Positions 24,650 to 35,724 of a stretch of DNA of 64,000 bases are shown one piece after another (within the stretch, counting starts at the first letter, position 1; each line of letters opens with the position of its first letter). The position numbers and the translations under genes are program-made. This stretch comes from Coriolopsis trogii. Lineage: Eukaryota; Basidiomycota; Agaricomycetes; Polyporales; Polyporaceae. Location of the stretch: contig JAHYIO010000039.1 in assembly GCA_020543525.1 (NCBI GenBank), positions 1,922,001-1,986,000 of the forward strand, in the 5' to 3' direction. A model generated the notes under the pieces. That model ran no database searches. It saw nothing but the letters and a program-made list of their open reading frames with translations, and was not told the DNA's origin.

Positions 24650-24769
24650 CTTTCGCGTGCTATGTATGTATATCCTGGAGCAGTACGGGGGACGCGGCTG
24701 CATAGGATAAGGTCTGGTCTTGAAGATATACGGGTTCCTTCATGTATAGTGTAGTATGTCGTCCTGCTC

Positions 24770-25378
24770 TCCTCCAACCCGGCCGATCGGAGTGCTACAT
24801 TCTCGCGCGCAGCGCGAGCTCGACGTTGCAAACGATGCGTCGTGGCCGGAGTTCGCATATCCGGTATACATGGGGTCCCAGGTGGTTGTCAGGCATCGCA
24901 TGTCGGAGGTGTTGATAACGCACCTCTGTAAAGTAGCGGAGTCCTCATGTAGGAACCTGACAAATAGAGCGGCCCAAACACCTCGAACAGTACTCTAACA
25001 ACGTAGCCAGACCTCAGGAACAGTACAGGGGCACGAGTCTTGCGCGGAGAGAGTGCACGATCGTAGCGTTGTCTTCAGACTCACCTGCATGCCAATGGTC
25101 ATCGCGGCACCCGTACTCTGTATTGGCTCTCTGGATCTTCAGGCATGAGTGCATATACGAGCACAGCAGACGTATGGAGGGCTCGCGCGAGCAAGAATAT
25201 CCGTCGCGGGCTCGAGTACCACGTCGCGGACAGGTACTGTATGGGCAAATGTATGTACATCAGCTTCCTCCAACTTAATTTGAAGTGGACGACTTCTCAC
25301 AGTGTTAATACAACCTGTCGAGCACAGACAACGAGCGCACAAAACAACAAAGTCGGTCGTCGTCGTCGTCGCGGTGAA
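24770..25378. repeat. Segment X, inverted relative to 8407-9022
   Basis: Reverse complement of the 8407-9022 segment, starting at CCGGCCGATCGGAGTG and ending in a GTCGTCGTCG tract. It lies downstream of copy B, whereas its partner lies upstream of copy A, next to the Yop1 fragment. This fits an ancestral tandem array X-gene-X from which different halves were kept. Confidence 0.8.
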
Positions 25379-25384
25379 GCATCC

Positions 25385-25476
25385 GGTTGGGTGCGCCACA
25401 GAGGAGAAACACCCGAACTGTCCCCATTTCGCACTCCGCCATCACGTCCCGAACGACTGGTTCTCGAGTCTACTCC
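25385..25476 (+). pseudogene. 5' remnant of F-box/propeller copy C
   Basis: This short coding-like stretch reads HPNCPHFALRHHVPNDWFSS and joins in frame, across two transposon insertions, to MRYATQCLHDNAFPNIAVV at 35725. The intact relative in copy A reads MIRYITQCVQSDYFPNLAVV at the junction. The F-box half is missing and segment X stands in its place. The weaker similarity left of the first insertion makes the exact left edge uncertain. Confidence 0.5.
25468..25476. repeat. Left 9-bp target-site duplication of element 1
   Basis: GTCTACTCC immediately precedes the CAGGCTCC terminus of the element and is repeated exactly at 32854-32862 after the other terminus. Confidence 0.85.
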
Positions 25477-25704
25477 CAGGCTCCTTCCCACCGTGCGCTT
25501 CGGGTTGAGAGGAACGATATTCTAGAGCGAGGGCAAGGCTATGATAGAGTAGCGTACACAGGCTGGATAATACAAGCGCCAAACATCACGTGCCAAAGTT
25601 CTTCCTCTCAACCCTCAGCGACGGCTGGCACCAAACACGAGTAAATAACGGGCGACCGGCCCCGAGACGCCCAATCCGACCCCTTTTGGTAGAGACCCGC
25701 CCGC
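25477..25704 (+). repeat. Left terminal inverted repeat of element 1
   Basis: It matches the reverse complement of 32629-32853 with a handful of substitutions and small indels. The helicase start codon lies about 65 bp inside, so this repeat probably contains the promoter. Confidence 0.85.
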
Positions 25705-25769
25705 CTACATGATATTGATGCGCTTTTTGTGGGTGCGCTGAGAAGAGAGAGTTCCCTTTCCTGTCTATC

Positions 25770-28700
25770 ATGGCTGACCGCCCGCCTCCTGCTTCACCGT
25801 CTATTGCTGAGATCCGAACCAAGACTCTCGAAACCTTCAAATGTACCCCTTGTCTCTGGCAGTGTGAAGTCGCGCAGACCTTGCTCCGAGGTGACAAAGA
25901 TGTCATATGCATCTCCGGTACAGGCTCTGGCAAGACTCTCCCATTCTGGATCCCTCTCCTCTTCCGACCAGGCGGTATCCAGCTAGTTGTAACACCACTC
26001 AATATACTGGGAAGTCAGAACAAGCAGAAGCTGGAGGCTCTCGGCATCAGTGCCATAACAATCACTGGGGAGACTGCCACTCACCAGAACATCCAGGTGA
26101 GTGCATGTATGTGCTTCTAGTGCTGTATGCGACACTTAGTAGTATGTTATATACAAGGATATCCTTGCCTTCAAGTATCGTGTAATTGCCGTGAGCCCCG
26201 AGATGGCGTTTAAGCCGCATGGCGTATTCGAGCAAATCTGGAAGAGCAAGGCCTTCCTAGCGCGTCTCATCAGCGTCATATGGGACGAAGCGCACCTCCT
26301 CAAAGCCTGGCAGTCTTTCCGTCCGGAGATGGGAGAGGCGAGCCGTCTGCGTAACATGATCCCTATATCAATCCCATTCCTCCTTCCCTCTGCGACCATG
26401 CCCAATACCGTACTGTCTGATGTCATAGATACAGCTCGACTATGACGAGAGCATCTCAAGATTATCCGACGGTCAAATGACCGGCCAAATGTTTTTCTCA
26501 CTGTGCGGAAGATTCGGCATGCACTTACAAGTTTCAAAGACCTCGACTTCTTGATCCCCAATGACTGGACCCCTGCACGCCCACTTCCACGTTTCGTCGT
26601 GTTCTTCGACAACATCGACGAGTCTGTGAAGGCGGCAGACGTACTCCGGCTACGTATTCCAAAGGAGCACCGGACACGTATCACCTGGTTTAATGCAAAC
26701 AACACATCGGGGTTCCGAGAGAAGACGACCAACAGATTTCATGACCACAATCTGTATGGTCTACTATGCACGGACGCGTTCGGAATGGTGCGTGTTCATG
26801 CTCATCAGGAAAAATCTGACATACTCGCGAGCGCTCGCACGCCTCGCGAGTTCAGATATACCCCGAGTATAGTCCCCCTTTCCATAGCACCCGAGAGCTC
26901 AGCTGAGCGGCTCGCGAGAGCTCGCGAGCACCCATGAGCACACCATACGCCCCTCGAGGCACTCTCTAGCGCACACTTGTTCTTCTCAAGCTCACACATC
27001 ATATAGCACCGAAAACTAAATATATTTCAAATCAAACACTACATACATATCACAAATACTACAGTAGAAACTATAACTACACCGTCCTGGACAGGCAACA
27101 AACAACATGCAGAATCCTGCTCTATGGGCGGGACCTAGATAGCAAAGAGGGCAGGAGTGTGAGCATGAGAGCAGACCGCAGTTCAGAGGCCAGAGACTGA
27201 GCACCACAAGTAGAGTTTCAACAGCGAAGACCACAGAGTAGATACCAGAGGGCTGAGAGCATGAGTCCAGAAGCAGGTGTTGGTCAGTCCAAAGATCTGC
27301 GTGGGTATGCCATAGTAGGTGATGAGGTGGATCGTCAGTCATGGCTGGACAGAGTCAGCGGAGGCTGAGAGTGCTGGTGAGCATCGGACTTGCTGTTGGG
27401 ATCACCCATGGCGGCCAAGGGGAGCACAGAAAGGCAGACAGAGAGGGAGATAAGACAGTCTTGGTCATCAGGCAAGATTTTGAATGAGGCTTCGGCGCTG
27501 TTGTGCCCGTGGCCTGTGCAAAGACGTTGCCGGAGCCTAGCGGGGCAAGGGACACCGCAGAGACAAGCCTGTGCACAGAGAGGAGACAGTTCCCTGCTTG
27601 TTCATCAAGAGGCTAGAACGGCAACAAGCAGAGAGGCAAGAGGGAGGACGGAGTTGATGAGCGGATTTGCAGAGCTCGGTGGTGGATGGTGTCTCCGGTC
27701 GAAAGGCGAAGGATTGAAACATACAAGGTTTGTCTTGAGGTTGTGCATACTCCGTTCACCGCGCTTGTTACGGATACAAAAGCCTGGAACTATGGGAGAG
27801 GGAGACGCAATATCAGGTATACAGATAGGGAGGGTGGAGAGAGATGCGGAACGAAGGACTCTGCGTTGACTCTTGCCAGCGGGACAGCGTCTATGGTGTG
27901 ATGCGGTTGCTTGCCGAGTTTAGGGCAAGCGCTGCGCTACTCCAGCGATTTTTCTCTCAGCCAACTATGCAGAAATGTGACTGGTGATCGAATGAACGTA
28001 GTCGAAAGGCTGAAAAAACGTTACTCAAACATACTTAGGGCATGTAGCATCACTCCGCGGCAGCATAATACTAATTGTTACTACGAACCTCGGCGCTGCC
28101 GTTTACAGAGGCCTCTCGAGCGCTCTCGAGCCGTTACTATGTCTCTCCCGTCTCTCGAGCTGAACTGGACGCTCGGGTGCAAATGGGTTTTCCCTGATGC
28201 TGAACAACGGCGTGCTAGACTTACGAAAGAGATATAGGGAGTTGACATACCGGATATTGACATTGTTGTCCAGTGGCGTGCGTCCTGTGGCTTGGACACA
28301 CTGTGGCAGTGGTGGGGACGCGCTGCTAGAGGAGTGGGCCAGACGGGGGTCGCAATCCTTCTGGTTGAACCCAAGTACTTCGACGAGGAGAGACGGGCAG
28401 CCGCTGCGAGAGCTGAAAAGCGAAAGCTGGCAGAGGGAAGGCAAGTTGTCGAGAGAGAGAAGAAGAGGAGGAAGAGAACCGAAGGTCGTCCCGGTGCGCC
28501 CAAACGTCCTGGTGGGCGTCAAACGGCGGTCTCCGGAGAAGCAGTGGTGGGCAGCGTGCAGGACGGTGGTGCTGTCCCACCACTCCTCGACATAGACGAG
28601 CCCCTCGCGCCGCTGTCAATATATGAGGAGATCCGGATTGGGTTTGCACAAACGAGAGCAGGACAGCAGAAGGAGACAAAGGGCAAGACAGCAACACACC

Positions 28701-29800
28701 GACTCGGTGCAGAAGACTTACCGCCCGAGCTTGACAGCTTGATTAACGCGGCAACTCGGGCGTGGAAGTGTTACCGTAAGCCTATAGCCGCATTCTATGA
28801 GAATGATAGAATTGGTAAGTGTCGATTCATTGTCCATTGTCTTGCCGTTCTAATATGCTAGTGTTACATAATAGAGTCGGATCATCACCGCTGCAAGCCT
28901 GACGCCGCACAAGGTTGTCCACGCTGTCACCCCTCTGCCTCCTCTACCTGCTGCTCGCTGTGCACTCCAGACGACCCCGCCTTTGCCCTTCTCCCCCCTG
29001 CCAACACTCCTCTATCGAAAGAACCGACCGCACCTCGAGCGTCACGCGTCAGTTCAGTATACAAGATGACCGACGCTGACAAGGAGTTCTGACACGCTCT
29101 CCACCAATTCCGGCGGGAACAAACCGTGAAACTCTACAGCGTGGTCCACCTGCGTAACCTCGGGTATGGTGCTGTAATGGGGGATGAGATCTTCCAGCGG
29201 ATTATGGACTGCGCACGGGTGAGCAAAATCAGAACGATTGAGCAGCTCGAGCGCAAAACGAAGTGGAATCGCGCGCGGGAGCTTGGAGGGGGTGTACTAG
29301 CTCTAATTGACCGGTACGTCTCAACCCAAGTATATTCGCTCCGCTAATTGGACGTGAAACCTCGGATTCATGTTACTTATTTCAGGTTCTATCCACCCGA
29401 CGTCCCTCTGGCAGCAGCTGCGGGCGTAAATGCCCCAAGCAGCGTCATCTCAACCACTTCCCTGACTCTCCTTCGCCCTGTACCATCTGCACCTCCCACT
29501 GCTGGCTCGTCTTCACGGAGGTGCCAGGCGTGCGGTGCGATCGGGCACATCCGATCCAACAAGATATGTCCCAAGTATACGCCACGGGAAACGGCGGCGA
29601 CAACGTACTCCACGGGGGCACATAAGGAGAATCATGCCCCCACATCATCTGCTCACACCCCTGCCGATGTAGTCCCACAACCGGCAGGTACGCCGGCAGG
29701 GGAGGGGTACGCGCACTTCTGGTCAACTTTTGTTGATTCGCCCTCCTACCGTCGCCGTCCACAGTCAATGTCCATCATGGCAGGTGGTGCTGGTATGTAA
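25770..29800 (+). pseudogene. RecQ-like DEAH helicase with zinc knuckle, broken
   Basis: Exon 1 (MADRPPPASPSIAEIRTKTL) carries the Walker A motif GTGSGKT. After an intron (about 26096-26157) come YRVIAVSPEM, VIWDEAHLL (motif II, DEAH), LLPSATM (motif III) and SNDRPNVFLTVR. Then follow PRFVVFFDNIDESVKAA, GLLCTDAFGM and, after a 1450 bp intron (26788-28237), GVDIPDIDIVVQWR and WWGRAARG, which are motifs V and VI. The C-terminus, in a later exon, holds CQACGAIGHIRSNKICP, a zinc-knuckle-like motif. Two in-frame stops break it: TGA at about 26443 (between TARL and REHLKIIRR) and TGA near 29090 (DADKEF then HALHQFRR). The large intron contains a 1397 bp nested element. In related elements this helicase presumably assists transposition. 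Confidence 0.8.
26803..28199. mobile_element. Element N1: CATCAGG-ended insertion nested in helicase intron
   Basis: Left end CATCAGGAAAAATC, right end the inverted GGTTTTCCCTGATG. Both are flanked by CT (26801-26802 and 28200-28201), a 2-bp duplication. The same termini occur on the 1460 bp insertion in copy D (42311-43770). Subterminal regions hold clustered palindromes (CTCGCGAG, GAGCGCTC) on both sides. No transposase was recognised, so it looks non-autonomous. It enlarges a normal-sized helicase intron (GTGCGT donor at 26788, TAG acceptor at 28237). Confidence 0.6.
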
Positions 29801-29810
29801 TTGTTCTCTA

Positions 29811-32603
29811 TCATAGTACTCCATCAACGCTCAGATCGTCTGCTGTTAGGTCCGTCTCGCCTTCCTGCTCCTCATCTCCATTCAACTCCTTGTCCATCAC
29901 ATGATCCTCATCCGGAACGTTAGTTTCTTCTGCCTGTTTTGTACGGTGCGACTCGCTTTCGATTATTGCTGCCCCTCGGACGAGGACATTCGGTGTTTTG
30001 TATTTAGTGGCACGTCCCGCTTTGTACTCGTTAGGTTGCAATTTCTTGACGTGTTCGAGGATGCTTGTGAAGGTTGCGGTCATGTCTGGTTTGCTGTGTG
30101 CATGTGAGAGGCCAGACAGGTGGAAAATGTGTTCGAAGTCAGCGTGCGTGCTGCGGTATATGCTGATAAGAATGGACTCGAGGATGATGCGATCCTTGGT
30201 GTAGTTGGGGCCGTCACCCCCATATGTCACCTAAACACCAATTTTAGTCTGTGCATACGTGAACTTATACTTCAATAGCTTGATACCTTTGTATACAGGT
30301 TGAGGAGTTCCACAAGCCAGTCAACCGTGCGGAAGGCATTTGGTTTACCCGTCGGGTTCACAAGTATGTTATACCATATAGCGCGCCTGGATATATCATG
30401 AGGCACGAGTCTTTGTCTCTCCAGACATATATCATAAAGACACGTACCGTAATCCCTCTGGATACACAAAGTACAAAGAGTGCATGAAGCGGAGAGTTTG
30501 ATTGCCATACTTGTGTTTCCCGGTCGCACGGAAGATCTGGATCCATGGGACTAGGAGGGTCTCCACCCTGCCAATATCCCCAGCGTTCATGGCATAGCAG
30601 AGTTCCTCGTAAAGTAAAAGATGATGTTGCAAGCGCATGACGTTCTGTCGAACCTCGTCCTGCCCATCTTGATACTCGCCTTGAAAGTCAAACAGATCCT
30701 GCCCCTCCCCTTCGATGTAATCGAGCACCAGAGTGTCGGCGACGTCTTGGACCTCGGTTGCTGATGGTTTCGTTGCTGCCCATGCCTCGAGACTGTCATA
30801 TCCTGTCCTCTTCTGTACTTCGACACGCCATGCATCCAGAACCAGCAGACTGAGGACATGTCCAATTAGCTCGTGTTGTTGTCGGAACTTGGCGTTCGAA
30901 ACAAGGCGCGAGCTTTCCCGAGGGCGCAGCTTCCCTACGAGTTTGATGAAGCTCATCTCATCCATACGCGCATCGTCCGGAGTCACATGAATGCGCCAGA
31001 TAGCATCCGCCGCTGCCATCCGGAGGTGAAAGAGTCCAAGGGCGAAGACAACACCCTGAAGACGGTCGTATTCCGTCTCTTCAACAGAGCGATGGGTGAG
31101 GGCTGACAAAACACGTTCATATGTCCCCAGATCGCCAAAAACAATGGCTACAAACTCCCGAAAGTCGACCAGGTCATGAGGAGCATGCGCATGTTCTGGA
31201 TCACCGACACCGGCTTGCGCAAACATGTTGAGGAGCGCCTCGATGTTGCCCGAGACCTTTGACTGGTTGAGGTCCATTGTACGGAGCGGAAGATATTGTA
31301 GTCTTGTAACGGGAATCAATTCCACACTTTCCGGATCACGGAGTGAGTTAGAGAGAGAGCGGAAGCCAGGCGGGCCTGCAGTAGATAGGGTCCGCTGCAA
31401 GAACCATGACCGGTAGCGACCACGGCGACTGAGTTCTTGTTCCTTCGGCTCTGGTTCGGGGTGTAGGTCATAGATATATTGCATGGTCCGGTAAGGGTCA
31501 AAAGGACGAGGGTCGGAGGCGAGCGGGTTCAGCGCAGAGCGATCCCACAGCAGTTGTGAGCAGCGGAGGTCGTCGAGGGTCACACCGTGGTTGAGTCGAA
31601 ATAACAGACCCGAAGTGAGATGCACAAGACCGTCTCCTGGCTTGTCAATGGTGGGGATACCTGTGGTGAGCATGAACTCGAAGTTGTCATATGCGTATGC
31701 GGCAAGGAGTGTCTGCCCCAAGTCTCGGACATCGTCGCAGGCTTCTTCGGACAGCGAGGCCACGGCGCGGTGAATCGAGGTGAGCGAGATTGACACACCC
31801 ATTCTTGCGAGAACCTTGATGACCTTATCGGGGGTGTTGCATGAGTGTAAGAAAACACCAACAGCAGTCTGGAGCATGTTGCAGCACTGGTTCTGATTGT
31901 GCATGAGGACGGACATTATAACAACAATCTTCTGCTCCAGAGACAGGTCAATACTTATGAAGATTGATTGATCACTACATCAACCGCTACATACAATGCG
32001 AGTCACGACGCTGCGAGATATACGCGACCGACGGGCCTGTCTGCCTTGGGCTCTCTCAGATCCCTGTGGCTCCCGACCTCTATCGTCATCCAGCTCAGCC
32101 CAGTACTCTTCATCAGAGTCATCCAGGTCAATTGTACCATCTCCTGTCCCAGAAGAGGGTGTCGCACCACCCAGCAACGTCTCTAGCAAACTCCATACCA
32201 TCGGAGCGTGTGCCTCCATCGCAGACGCCATATGTTCGACTCGGAAGCCCTGCAACTGGGCCGGTGATGCGTGCGTAGCGGAGAAATGCCAGCCTTGCGA
32301 GGGAAGGGAGAGATCGTGAATGGAATTGCTGTAGAGAGTTCGCATAGCGTCATGAGCCCATGTCCGAGTCGCAGCGCCCATGTCCGGGTGGTAGTAGAAC
32401 GCGGATAGGATGGTTTTGGTATTGTCTATGAGATCATGGAAGAGGGGATGTGAAGGTTGATTTAGCTGCCTTGAGACCAGGATGAAACGCAGAAGCTCTG
32501 AGATGGTGACCCCGACAGTGTGCAGATACACGAGAGCTCCGTGCAGAACATGATAGCGAGACTCCATGTGAGTCGAGTGGATGCACGCAGAGAGGAGGCG
32601 CAC
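29811..32603 (-). CDS. DUF6589-domain protein, probable transposase of element 1
   Basis: The minus strand encodes four exons. Exon 1 is 207 codons (32603 to about 31980, MESRYHVLHGALVYLHTVGV as an alternative start). Exon 2 is about 500 codons from MSVLMHNQNQCCNMLQTAVG. A 25-codon exon contains NILVNPTGKPNAFR. The last exon begins VTYGGDGPNYTKDR and ends in an acidic tail (29811). The introns are 57-65 bp. The segments AYAYDNFEFML, VFGDLGTYERVLSAL, GLFHLRMAAADAIW and FRATGKHKYGNQ are the conserved landmarks of the fungal DUF6589 family. The invariant Asp residues in YDN and GDL are candidates for an RNase H-like active site. The gene starts just inside the right terminal repeat and converges on the helicase gene, leaving only 10 bp between them. 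No stop or frameshift was seen, so it may still be functional. The function is inferred from context, not proven. Confidence 0.8.
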
Positions 32604-32628
32604 GTCGCGCGTACCGAGTAGTAAATGA

Positions 32629-32853
32629 ACGGGTGGGTCTCTACCAAAAGGGGTGGGATTGGGCGTCTCGGGGCCGGTCGCCCGTTATTTACTCGTGTTT
32701 GGTGCCAGCCGTCACTGAGGGTTGAGAGGGAAAACTTTGGCACGTGATGTATGGCGCTTACATGTTAATGCCTGTGTTACGCTAAGATTGGTTTATTCTT
32801 TCGCTCTAGATATCGTCCCTCTCAACCCGAAGTGTGCGGTGGGAAGGAGCCTG
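32629..32853 (-). repeat. Right terminal inverted repeat of element 1
   Basis: Inverted partner of 25477-25704, ending GGTGGGAAGGAGCCTG. It probably contains the promoter of the DUF6589 gene. Confidence 0.85.
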
Positions 32854-32862
32854 GTCTACTCC
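32854..32862. repeat. Right 9-bp target-site duplication of element 1
   Basis: GTCTACTCC, identical to 25468-25476. Twelve bases further on comes the TA of the second insertion. Confidence 0.85.
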
Positions 32863-32875
32863 CCACTATGCGATA

Positions 32876-32903
32876 AGGTAGGCCCAAAGCAGATTCGACC
32901 ACT
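32876..32903 (+). repeat. Left 28-bp terminal inverted repeat of element 2
   Basis: It begins AGGTAGGCCCAAAGCAG and is the exact reverse complement of 35695-35722. The preceding TA (32874-32875) is the target duplication. Confidence 0.9.
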
Positions 32904-33096
32904 TCACGTGATTATCACGTGATGCAGACTGTCACTCTGAATATCACTTGTATTTCAATAGCGCTCGATATGTGTCAATAAGTGTAAATCAAGTAGCTAC
33001 TCAGTATGGAAATGTTATGTTCCATAGACAAGACGACTGCTCTCCCTGCTCCTGCTGTCTGCGCACACTCTGATCTCAGCCTCCGCTGTCCTGTCC

Positions 33097-35528
33097 ATGA
33101 GCTCTGGTCACAAACGGGGCCTCTCGCAGTTCTTTGCGGACATAAGGAACAACCTCCGGCGAAGAATCACCCAACTGCTCCCAAGCTTCGACAGGCATGA
33201 GATCTAGAACCCCGGAGGCTCGGGCTCCGAGGAGATCTCTCGGGCGGACAAGGAGAACATTGTGAGTTTGCTGCATTGAGCCGGCTAAGCATATTACTTA
33301 CTATTTGATTCAGCCTGAAGGTTCAGGTGTAGAGACTAGATTGAGGCGCACACCAACTCCAACGGAGCCAGGCTTTGCAGCACTTGTACAGCGCTGGTTC
33401 AGCAGCACATTTCAAGAGATTTCGACACCCACCTGGTCAGCACCTCCTTCTGATTCTCGAGGCTCTCCCACGTCCTGTCAAGATGTGTCAATTTCTGTTC
33501 CATCTCTCGGCCCTACACACGGTCCCATCCGGTCTGAGACAGCTTCCCGGCATGGCTGGCCTCAATCGGGTCCTGTCGCAAGGGTGCTGGGTACGGCTCC
33601 AACACCTGAAGACCTGTGGGTTCCTCCGCCAGACAGGGAGGTTGCGCGCACCGCGCTCCGTGATCTCAGAGCCCCTCTCGAGCCTCGCAACCCGTCCGGA
33701 AAGCGTCGTGTACCCTTTGCAGGGACGGATATGCTGCGCGAGCGGATGGAGATGATGAAGCTCTTCTTGTACCACTATGCCTCCTTTAGGTTGGAATGGA
33801 TAAAGACATCAGTGCTGGCAGCAGACATGAACGATCGCAGGGCTTACCTGGCCAAGCAACTCCGGAAATGGACTTGCAACTTCATTGCCGACCGACACGT
33901 TCTTCCCATTGCTATTCTGAACACATGGACCAAATCCCCGCTAGAAGACGAAGCGTTGGAGCAGGATATCTCGGCGCACCTGCAGAGTATTGGGAAGAAT
34001 GTCCGTGCTCTCGACATCGTTGAATTCCTATCAAGAGCGGATATTCAGGAGAAGCACGCGCTCACGGACACGGTCAGCCTTGCCACGGCCCAGGCATGGA
34101 TGCACGATCTTGGTTTCCGATGGAAGAAGGCTCCGAATGGTCAATTTGTCGATGGGCATGAGCGCGAGGACGTCGTTCGCTACCGACAGAATGTCTTCCT
34201 TCCCACCCTGGCTGCTCTCCGTCCGCGACTCCGTCAGTACACAGCAGAAGGCCATGAATACACACCTTCATTGCTCAGTCTCCCTCCTGCTCCGCTCTCT
34301 CCACCCATCTCCATTCCTTTCGAGCCCTCTGCCTGCAATTCACAAGCTCCTGCGGCCCCTGTGCAACGTGCTCGTATTCTGTGGCATGACGAATCAATCT
34401 TCTATGCCAATGATCGCCGGACCACCCGGTGGACCCACAAAAACGAGAAGGCAGTCCCCCGGGCAAAGGGCGAGGGTGTATCGATGATGATATCGGACTT
34501 CTTTAGTGCAGAGGATGGTTGGTTGAGGTCGGAGGACGGGAAAGAGGCTGCGCGGCGTCTGTTCCGTCCAGGAAAGAATCGAGATGGCTATTTTAACAGT
34601 GACGATGTCATTGAGCAATTCTGTCTCGCTGCACAGATCTCCCGAGCGCGCTGGCCCCATGAACACATCGTCTTTGTCGTTGACAACGCCCCGACTCACC
34701 AGAAGCGAGCTCCCAATGCGCTGTCTGCCCGCCAGATGCCGAAGAACCCATCGCGCAATTTCGGCATTGACGTTAGTGTTACGGACGAGAATGGCAAGCC
34801 TGTTCACAGCCCCGACAGCAAGGTGCAGAAGAAGCGCATCCGCATGACCGACACAACACTCGAGAATGGTGCCGTCCAGGCTCTCTATTTCCCTGACGAC
34901 CATCCCGACCCCAACCTCCGTGGTGCCTTCAAGGGAATGGCACATCTCCTCAAGGAGCGTGAATATTCAGGCATTGACCAGCTCCGTGTACAGTGCGACA
35001 AATTCCAATGCCCTACTCCCCCTGCTGGTGTCCTCCCTCTTGAGCATTACACACGTCATCCCTGCTGCTGTCGGCGACTTCTCTACGAACAGCCCGACTT
35101 CCGTAACGTCAAGTCTTTGCTTGAAATCAAGATGGAGGCGCTCGGCTGCCAAGTACTCTTTCTACCCAAGTTTCACTGCGAGCTCAACCCCATTGAGCAA
35201 TGCTGGGGCTACGCCAAGCGACTGTACCGCTTGAAGCCCCCGTCTTCAAAGGAGGCGGACCTGGAGAGAAATCTGGTGGATTCTATTGACGCTGTTCCTC
35301 TTGAGTGCATGCGCTGGTGAGTTATACTGGTTACTCCTGTTTAGTTGTACACCTCTCACAGTATATTGCTGCAGGTTCTATACACGTGCCCTCCGGTTTG
35401 CTGATGCATACATGAAGGGACTCAATGGCAAGCAGGCTGCGTGGGCGAGCAAGAAATACCGCGGATACCGTGTAATTCCTGAGAACATTTTCACGGAACT
35501 CACAGCTGCAGGACTAGCAGACATTTGA
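33097..35528 (+). CDS. DDE transposase of element 2, with a stop codon near its start
   Basis: The first exon starts MSSGHKRGLSQFFADIRNNL but has an in-frame TAG at codon 37 (33205), then continues open as SGSEEISRADKENI before an intron. The main exon (33316-35318) and a last exon after a 55 bp intron (FYTRALRFADAYMKGL through TAAGLADI) are open for about 730 residues. Catalytic landmarks are ILWHDESIFYAND (first Asp), VVDNAPTHQKR (second Asp) and LNPIEQCWGYAKRL (Glu). The last motif is the usual end of Tc1/mariner-like DDE_3 catalytic domains. The interval between second Asp and Glu is about 170 residues rather than 34-40, and holds Cys/His-rich sequence (CDKFQCP, HYTRHPCCCRRLLY). The early TAG may be bypassed by a later start, so activity is uncertain. 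Confidence 0.75.
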
Positions 35529-35694
35529 TCACACTTTCATTCAATTTGCCAGCCCCTCCTATGATGATTTTCACACATTCGTTACACTACTCTATGCCCT
35601 CTTGAAATACTCGCTCGCTTGGACCATTGTCGTACAATATTAAGACTTAATCGTATTAGACGCCATGTTATTGCGTGATGTCACGGTGTGACAT

Positions 35695-35722
35695 AGTGGT
35701 CGAATCTGCTTTGGGCCTACCT
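35695..35722 (-). repeat. Right 28-bp terminal inverted repeat of element 2
   Basis: Exact inverted match to 32876-32903, ending GGGCCTACCT, followed by the TA duplication at 35723-35724. Confidence 0.9.
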
Positions 35723-35724
35723 TA

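Larger units (their letters stand above)
20606..24724 (+). repeat. Arm B of the 4.2 kb inverted duplication
   Basis: Plus-strand counterpart of 4087-8356 on the minus strand. It includes about 1.4 kb of upstream non-coding sequence plus the full F-box/propeller gene. Homology begins with the GCGCGCGC run and CGCATGTCCTG just after the MYND gene and ends near GGTCTGGTCTTG. Arm B lacks about 150 bp that arm A carries near 7620-7770. Confidence 0.9.
25477..32853. mobile_element. Element 1: 7.4 kb TIR transposon with RecQ-like helicase and DUF6589 genes
   Basis: It is bounded by inverted repeats of about 228 bp that begin CAGGCTCCTTCCCACCG and share blocks such as CGGGTTGAGAGG, CATCACGTGCCAAAG and GACGGCTGGCACCAAACACG. 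It is flanked by a perfect 9-bp duplication (GTCTACTCC). It carries two convergent genes that start just inside the two ends: a plus-strand ATP-dependent helicase with a C-terminal zinc knuckle (broken by stops) and a minus-strand DUF6589 protein (open). A second element of about 1.4 kb is nested in the helicase intron. Long terminal repeats with 8-10 bp duplications are known in Mutator-like and KDZ elements, but neither of those transposase types was recognised here. I infer that the DUF6589 protein is the transposase. Confidence 0.85.
32876..35722 (+). mobile_element. Element 2: 2.85 kb TA-flanked DDE transposon
   Basis: Perfect 28-bp inverted repeats, a TA dinucleotide on each side (32874-32875 and 35723-35724) and a single long transposase gene place it with the Tc1/mariner-type insertion style. 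Removing it with one TA rejoins copy C as MRYATQCLHDN, matching IRYITQCVQS in copy A, so both borders are exact. It sits 12 bp from the target duplication of element 1; the order of the two insertions cannot be told. Confidence 0.9.

Noticed and set aside
25477..32853. Calling element 1 a Mutator-like or KDZ element from its 9-bp duplication
   Set aside because: Duplication length and long repeats fit, but neither a MULE nor a KDZ transposase is recognisable. The coding content is helicase plus DUF6589.
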